NCBI GenBank assembly: GCA_023053545.1
Contig: JAKZAN010000007.1
Location: 8,060,001 to 8,124,000, forward strand
Direction: 5' to 3'
From: Lepidurus packardi
Taxonomy: Eukaryota > Arthropoda > Branchiopoda > Notostraca > Triopsidae
DNA length: 64,000 nucleotides
The position numbers and the translations under genes were made by a program. Below the pieces are notes generated by a model. That model searched no databases, was not told the origin of the DNA, and worked only from the letters and a program-made list of their open reading frames with translations. Position 1 is the stretch's first letter. Each line of letters starts with the position of its first letter. This document shows, in pieces, positions 56,514-64,000 of this stretch.

Positions 56514-59500
56514 GGCGAGGACGTGACCTAACTTGACCCCTGGACCCTCGCCGGTCAAGGTCAAGGGTGCCTCCGCGGATTGGACCTACCCTGCGTTGGC
56601 ACTGCCTGCTCTCAACATGGCCACCGCTGTCCCTCACAATCACTGGCACTGTAACGAAAATATACAAATGGATTAAATTCATTAAATTCAGTCAATCCAT
56701 TTAAACTAAAAGGATTGAATTCATGTTGGGGGACAAAGACTAGGTCAAGTACAACAAGGAAAAGAGAGCGAGGTCAAGTTATCCGACCTAATAAAGAAGG
56801 AAAACTTTGACGTAGTAATACAGCTATAGAACCTAGCATAATAGACGCAAACAATGACGCCGATGATTGGGGTATATGTTCCGTGAAGTCATCCCTTTAC
56901 GTAAATTGCCTCAGGCAGCAACCTTCTCAGTCCAATTATGCGAGCTTGCATTATTCATTACGCTAAAGCTAATCGATTGATTGCCTCGCACTGTACATCA
57001 TATTAGTTCAAAGGTACTTCTTTCCCCTCCCAGTCTCGACCCTTCATCAGAAAGCAGGCAGCACCCTACAAGTCAAACATGCAAGATTAATCAACATAAG
57101 TCATCCAGAAATTTCCTCTTCTTTGGCTCCCGACTGCGGAGGAGCTAGATTCGACGATTGAATTAGACCCAAAATGAACTTGTCACTTCACTAAAACCCA
57201 CACTTGCAAGGAGTTAAAGATCAACGACAACATTCCTAGCGCTAGCCTTAAAGGCCAAAGCGAAATACCATCATACTAGAAAGTGAACCTGACCAAAGCT
57301 TTGCACGTATGCAACTCAACCATACGTGCCGCATAAGGGGTACAGTGGTAATAGTCTATACTAGTCAGTGGGTACAGTCTACCTTTGTACTTCATACCAA
57401 ATATCGAGTTTGAAGAGTGTAAGCCTTTTCACAGTTTACAGTCCGAGTCAAGAAAAAGTTTAAAGTCCTTAGGGCCATATCTCCCTTTACAGCGTGAAAA
57501 GTTAGCGTAAGCAAGGCTAAAGGAAATAAGGGGTACAAAAAAAGGGGAGGGACTCGAAGCGACTCGAAACCTCCGCATAGCACAGGCCCCAACCGCCCAA
57601 AAGGGCACACACACATATATACACACATCTACAACATGTGCCATCGTGCTCTCGATCAATAAGAGACAGTACCGTTGTCATGGCAACTCCAGGGCGCGCC
57701 GGGTTCCCAGACAAGGCATGGCGACTCCGTCTCTCCTTCGTTTTCTATACACCGTCAGGGTCCCACTCCCGCGGCTTGGAATCGGCTTTATGACCGGGAC
57801 TTAGACTTTCGCGGGAGGAGGGGGAGGGGTTAAGGGGAGGAGGCAGACCTTATACATCCAAGGGGATAAAAAACGACATACCCTATATGCGTTTTTTCTT
57901 TTCTTTTGTTGCTTGCTTGCTTACTGTCTGGATGATTTATAGCAATAAAAGGGCTTTTTGGAGCAATACATTAATTAAACCAAATTCATTTGGGGTTTCT
58001 TGGTTTCTTGTATGCAATCCGCAAGGCTGAGTGTCTTGATTGCGTCAGTGATTCATGATACGCAAGTATGGAGGTAAAAAGGCGCTGTCGTTGCAGGAGT
58101 TACAGGGAAACTTGCTTAGACCTAATGGGTGGGCTTAACAAGGCAAAGCTATAAATGATTATGGAAACCTACACAGCTTAGGGCAAAAGGATATATAGCG
58201 TTAAGAGTCAGTGCTGCGGTAATGAAATGCCCCTAAATACGTGCCTGTAATATCACGCGACATGTTTGCAGGGTTTGGGTTTTACAATGCCCCCAAAAAC
58301 GTTCCACTCCCCCCTTCACCCCCTTTTGCTATAATTAAGGCATACACAGAGAACATAAGAAAAAAAGGAAAAATCCCTCTTGGCCTCCTGGGTGTGACCA
58401 CACCTTTCGTGTAATCACGTGTGATGGGCTAAAAAGGTTCGCTGTCTCCCTTCATTTAGCCCTGCGTGGGTTTCATGAGATAGATCAATTAAAGGAGCTA
58501 CTCATCAGCAACCTATCCCCTTTTCCCCATACATTTTATTAAAAAAGAAAATAAATAAATTTCTTCTGTATAACCCTAGAGCGTTCAAGCCCCTAGAAGA
58601 TTCCTTTTATTACGACAAACAAATATTAAAATAAAAAATCTTTACACACGGCCATTTGAGACGAGGCATAAGCGGAAGCCATAACAGCGCTGGGTTTTTC
58701 AAATATGTATGAAAAAAAGACAGAATGTGGAGTGCTTTTATAAGCTACTTGATGTGTCCGGCAATATACCGGCATTCTTGTCCCGTCCTTCTTCTTTTTT
58801 TACTTTTTTTTTTTATTATTTTATTATTTTAACCCGGGCATGTTTGTATTTGTTGATGCACCTTGGTACCTATTTGCTTATTCTATCAAGCTAATGACTT
58901 CCCTCTTCACGCCTTTTCGATTCCTCCACTCCCAAAATGCCACGAAATACATTCGGGAATGCATATACAGCAAAAAAGAAGGGAATGGCGATAGGATAAA
59001 CTTTTGCTTTGTGTAATATCTTACCGTTCGGACAGGCACGAATACAGTCAGGCGCTGAAATGCGCAGTGTCGCATTGCGGATTGGCAATACCGGCAGCAG
59101 GGACCCCCCTTTCCCCTTCAAAGCAGCATGAATGAAATAGCTCCCATGTTTTTATAGAAAGTCTTCCCCTTGTGCTCACAGCAAGGAAACAATTTAGCCC
59201 TCAAAGAAGGTAAAGTACTCCGCAATTACGGCAATCATCTGCCTTGGTAGTCCCTTTCTCTCCCCAACCTCCCCTCCTTCTGTACCCTGCTCTTAGTCTC
59301 CTTTAGTCTTCCCATTACAGCTTACACAGTACCTTAAAGCCTGCGGGTAGATCAAACATGCAGTAATACAGTACTGTTACGGCAATATTTCAAGCGGCTG
59401 ATTTCCCCAGAAATAAATAAATTAGTACACGAAAAAAACCGACAGATGACTCCCATAGAGTACTAAATAACCAAAAAAGGACCAAACTAACTTTTTTTGT

Positions 59501-62500
59501 AACTAACTTTTCTTGTTGTTTTTTTGGTACACAATCGCAGGAAATACACGAACACTCCGAGAAAATCAATAGACATTTCAAGTTGCTTTACAATAACCCT
59601 AGTAATTGTTTTCTTTTCATGAAGAGCTCTTGAACCTATTTCTTTTTTTTTTGTTTAAAAAGACATATTTTTCCTATTTTGGCAAGTTAAAAATGAAAAA
59701 GGGTGCGACATGGCAATCGTTGGTGTGACGTTGATGCATTGTTAATACGTCGTATTAAGGAGAGTGCAATATTTCTTCATCTCATACGCATTTCTGGCGG
59801 CGTTAGGTTCTTGCGGAACTTTAGCCTTGGTATTTTAATAAGGGGAGGGAGGTACCGCTATCTAATAAGCTAGTTTGGTCAAATATGTGCAACATGAAAG
59901 CACGGCTAAACTAGAAGCTGACACGGGTTTAAAAAGAGTGGAAGAAACGATGGGCGGATGCAAGGTTTAAACTTGTAACGAACTATATCGAATGTTCTCG
60001 GCGAACCTAGACCTACCATTTCCGGATCAATATTTCTTAAGGTATTGATCATCCCCATCCATTCACCCTACTCCTACCCCCCTGCTCTGTTATGCGTAAA
60101 ACATGTCTACGTCTAAAAAGCACAAAAAAGACCAAACGCAATACACTGAGAGTTGTCGATTTCCACTGCAGGCTTCGAGATCCGATCCAATAAAGTCCTC
60201 CTCGAAAAGTCAGTTTTACTCGTAATACGTCCATCGATTCTTCAAGTTTTATAGTTTACATAAGGCGAAAAAAAATGGAAAAAATATCAACTCGGCCCGA
60301 TCCAAGCAGCGGATTCCCATGGTATCGTATCTCATCGAGTCGTAAAAAAAAATGTTTGTTTGGCTAAAGCTTATGGGCAGGCAAGTCATCGCGGGATGTG
60401 CAATTGGTAACAGAAGCTAATTGGTATATAAAACAGATGTTTTAAGTAGCAAGGGCTGCTTCCTTTATTGCACCACTTTTCCATTTTCGTGTTCGTTTTT
60501 CGAAAATAAAATCTTCCGGAAGTTGAACTAGCGAAAAAAATAAAAGCGTAAAGTCAACCGGAGTTGTCTCGCAACAGATAAAGGATTGATTAGCGTAAGG
60601 TCCATCAGTCAAGGCATGTCGGGTGCGGAAAAAGGGAAGTTTTTTGGTGAGCAAGTAGTCTCGAGCTCCGGGAACCCGTTGGATTATGGGAATGCCCTGC
60701 ATGTCAGAGTGGGCGGATGGGTAAAAAGCGCGCTTGGAAAGAGAGAAGGGTGGCCAGATCAATACTGTGCCTCCCCAAAACCAAAATGCACTGCAACCCT
60801 CTCTTACTTTTCAAGAACAATTCCCCAGCACGGAATACTTGTACATCCAGAAAAAAGTAACAATACATATACTGTGGGGGCCCATACTTGATATACCGAT
60901 ACTTCATGGTCAATACCGCGGTCAATACCTCAGTGAAAGGCCCTCTGACAGACGCAAGATTCTTGGAATTTTAGAAAATCTCATTCTTACCTGCTATGAT
61001 GTAAAGGAGACAACATCCAAGGTTTTTTGATAAGCCTGATTGGTTTTTATAAAGTTCCAAGAAGTCCACTACAAACTAACCAGAGAAACAATGAAGCCAA
61101 AAGCGCGTGTCGGAATCCGCTTTCCGGTGCAGTTGAAGCCCAGACACGCCGAAAACGTATCACTGCATCTTTAAGTCGATTTTAAGACAGCGTTAATCCT
61201 AAGAGGCACAAGCGGGAACACTGAAAAACGACTGGCGAGTTTTTGAACAACGCTTGGAGACAAATTGAGGGGAGCAGAGTTTGTATGCTATTGTTCCTTA
61301 CGAATTTTTGCGTATTAGTCTCCCCCCCGGATAAAGCAATGTGCATGTATCACTCTTGAACCAGTACTAAAATACCTAAAGCCGAGGTCGGAGCCTCTAG
61401 ATGTAAAAGGGCACCTAAGCGGCAGCAAAAGCTCGGGGTTTCGACGTTTGTCTGGTTCAGTAGCGGGCCCATCGGGAAAAGGGGCGTTTCCACGCCTGCG
61501 TTCGACTCCAGTTTCATGACCAGTCAGTGGGCGTGTCCTAAGCTGCTGCGCCTGCTGCAAAGCATAAACCTGCGTCTTACGTCACACCATTCAAGCTATT
61601 GATTCCCTAGGACTTTTTTTTATTTCGCTCATTTTTGTCTTTGCCTTGTGCTCTAGTTCTTTGGCAAGAAGTACTTCTCCTTCTTTCCCAGAACTACTCT
61701 TTTTTTGGGCTTAACTAACTTTCAAAGGGGGTGACTCTTTCTCTAGAGAACAGCATGGGTGGGAAACTATCGCATAGCCGCAGCCAAATACGTGAATCAT
61801 TACAGTTACGAAATCCGCGACAGATACCGAGAAATTGACCGAGTTGTTTACATTTTGGAAGAAAAGGCCCACATTTTGATATTTCTGTTGAATATTCCTT
61901 TCATTTTAAAATACAAAATTTAAATGGAGATTGGCCCGATTATTTAAACGAAGTTATATGGTGTAGGTTGAGTGGTGCAACGGTTTGGATTTTTTGTCGC
62001 CTCAGCGCTATGACTGGGGGCGTTTTTTGACAGGAAATTAACGACTATGTTAGCAAGAAATTAGCAGGCTAGAAAAGACAACCACCAAGAGGGGCTCATT
62101 CTAAGATAATATTTCCTACTGGGCGATCGTACTCCTTTTAATTGCCTTGAATTATTGACCGACCCTGTGGACGTATCGGCGTTTTGTTCGTGCGACAGTA
62201 ACTTTGTTGCCCATCTTTATGGTTTATGGGGGAACTTTGGATGCTCATTAAATATTTTAATTACGAGTCATCGTCCTTTCAAATGCTGACATGTCCCCGT
62301 GTTAGACAAATGCATTTAACTTCTTTTATTTCATGGCAATTACTTCTTTTTGACAACAAAAAAGCTTGCACATAAGATAAAAAGAAGAATAATGTGTCAT
62401 TATTTTGAAATATATCTTAATTTTTTTTTTTAGAATTTATAAACAATAATATTAAAAACAATATTAAAATAATTTATAAACAATAATATCGATATAGACA

Positions 62501-62959
62501 TTTGCGGTATAGTGACAAGCGACAACGCATGCGTTCCACAGGTTAATTCAACAATAATATAGCGATATAAATACGGGTCAAGATAGGACTATAAACGTAC
62601 GATTTTAAATTGTAAACCGCACCTTGGTGAAGTTTTCTGTAAATTCTGAATTCTAGTGTTGGTTTTGACATTTTTTTTTGTTTTCATGTGAATAAACACG
62701 TGTGGGGAAAAAAGAAAGAAAAACACTGTTTTAGCAACTCTAGTGCTAGAAGGCGAAACTAGTACAAATAGTCGGTCTGACACACTATTCGCGGTTCAGG
62801 TTCTGATAGCCAGGTTTTCAAGATTGGGACGGTTCGCATCGCTACTCAGCTTGAACCGCTTTCAAAATCCAGCGGGTAACCGTCAAACTGGTCAATCACG
62901 TTTTCTGTTTATCCAAATTTGAAAGAGTTTGTGGCATACACTATCTGATTTGGTCCAAA
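56514..62959. other. Region between sodium channel start and Cks gene
   Basis: The sodium channel promoter and untranslated exons must start here, since the coding strand reads leftward from 56513. The Cks promoter lies just below 62960. Notable composition: T-rich runs near 58800 and 59640, and AT-rich AACAATAATAT words near 62440-62560. The open frames are short and overlap on both strands, with no domain that I recognise. I see no gene. Confidence 0.6.
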
Positions 62960-63397
62960 ATGTCTCATAAGAATATTTACTACTCCGATAAATATTACGA
63001 TGACAAGTTTGAATACAGGTAAAGCCGTAATGTGTGTTAAACACAATTCATCTAATCGACTAATGAAATAGTTAAATTAAATATAAGAAAGAAAGACATC
63101 GGGAGATCCGGGTCAAAGATTTAACGGCTTTTTCTTTTTAAAAGACACGTCATGCTTCCGAAGGAATTGGCTAAATTGGTACCCAAATCTCACCTAATGT
63201 CAGAAGCCGAATGGAGAAGTTTGGGAGTTCAGCAAAGCCAAGGTTGGATCCACTACATGATTCATCAGCCAGGTATTATCTAGAACCTTCTATACTTTAT
63301 GTCGATTTTAACCTTCTTGTCTAACACAGAGCCTCATATCCTGCTTTTTCGTCGCCCAGTAACTACTCCACCATCAAAGGAAGAGTCAGAACAATAA
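62960..63397 (+). CDS. CKS1: Cyclin-dependent kinase regulatory subunit (Cks1)
   Basis: Cks proteins bind cyclin-dependent kinases and phosphorylated substrates and are needed for cell-cycle progression. There are three exons: 62960-63018, 63145-63272 and 63330-63397, totalling 255 nt and 84 residues. The protein opens [15 protein letters not shown] and continues with [35 protein letters not shown] and [13 protein letters not shown], which are the Cks signatures including the HxPEPH hinge and the phosphate-binding basic residues. The C-terminal tail ([12 protein letters not shown]) is slightly longer than in human CKS1B. The ATG is the first in the frame and the family start. Confidence 0.96.
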
Positions 63398-64000
63398 CTA
63401 TCATTGATTGGATTGGGGCACAAAACCTTCCATGGCGTATACTTGGCATTGCTCATACATAACTATTTTTTCTGGCCGGAAAACATTGCCATATAAACGC
63501 ATTGTGTAAATATGTAATTTACGCCCCTTAAACATTTCCAGTTTTCCAGTTTGGTTAACTTTGTTTCGCTGTCAGTAGCTCTTCACACTTGGCTGTCTTG
63601 GGGGTGGAAATTGCTTTTCGTGTATGTGTTACTTCCTTGGTATTCAATGAAATGTGTTCTCTAAAGTAGTGTTTTTACTTTCCTTTAGTGGTAGTACATG
63701 ATGCAACAAGAACGGTCTAATCTTAAAAACTTGCTTTGCTTTAATTTATTGACTTATTATTACGCATACTCGTTGGATTTAGGATGTTTAGTTCTGCATC
63801 CTCAAGGCTTAAAAAATAGGAGTGTGAACTCCGTGAGTTTCTACGCATTTACAGCAAAAAGGAGCAAATGGGGTTTCCATGGAAACTCCTAACAACTGAG
63901 ACGATAATGAGGTTAGATCATATATGATGTGAAGCTAGCAAAACAAGAAATATTGGCATCATTATTGGGTAAGAAGTCGTTAATTACACTAAGTAATTAA
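63398..64000. other. Cks 3' flank
   Basis: This stretch holds the 3' UTR of Cks and flanking AT-rich DNA. I saw no perfect AATAAA close to the stop. A 64-codon open frame at 63698-63892 shows no recognisable domain. Confidence 0.5.

Noticed and set aside
56514-56564. Upstream ATG that would extend the sodium channel by 17 residues
   Set aside because: The extension ([17 protein letters not shown]) has no counterpart in known channels, and the start at 56513 gives a normal acidic N-terminus. It is kept only as an alternative.

Overview
This is a window of arthropod nuclear DNA. The genes are split by many GT-AG introns, mostly 50-120 nt, lying next to a few introns of several kb. Composition is AT-rich, with long A/T homopolymers and several families of short inverted-repeat elements. 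The proteins are animal and arthropod in type: a voltage-gated sodium channel of the para class, an integrin alpha of the laminin-binding (PS1) class, Cks, cyclin L, USP3, CoA synthase and a TCEANC2-like protein. The short introns would suit a small-genome crustacean such as a branchiopod, but the sequence alone does not settle the species.

Layout. Positions 1-12193 hold no gene that I can recognise; they contain AT-rich and inverted-repeat elements and an unexplained set of minus-strand open frames (10.5-11.9 kb). From 12194 to 23040 runs the plus-strand integrin alpha gene; its first exon or exons were not found. From 25071 to 33.0 kb lies a compact cluster: cyclin L (-), bifunctional CoA synthase (-), a TCEANC2-like protein (+) and USP3 (-). 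CoA synthase and TCEANC2 start head to head, 230 bp apart. From 35665 to 56513 runs a complete sodium channel gene on the minus strand, 34 coding exons per transcript giving 2071 residues. It includes a pair of mutually exclusive exons for the domain III voltage sensor. From 56.5 to 62.9 kb I see no gene. The three-exon Cks gene (+) closes the window at 62960-63397.

The gene models were assembled by hand from splice sites, reading phase and family similarity. For every complete model the exon lengths add up to an intact frame. The genes do not form one pathway. Cyclin L, Cks, USP3, TCEANC2 and CoA synthase are housekeeping functions (transcription and splicing, cell cycle, deubiquitination, cofactor synthesis). 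The sodium channel and the integrin are membrane proteins.

The most interesting non-genic content is mobile. A pogo-like pair of elements sits in inverted orientation in two integrin introns and carries a remnant of a transposase DNA-binding domain. A second inverted-repeat family is shared between an integrin intron and a sodium channel intron. The latter intron holds a nest of repeats spanning 51.1-52.7 kb. A 3 x 129 bp tandem repeat, each unit carrying a CACGTG palindrome, lies in the sodium channel intron that follows the mutually exclusive exons.
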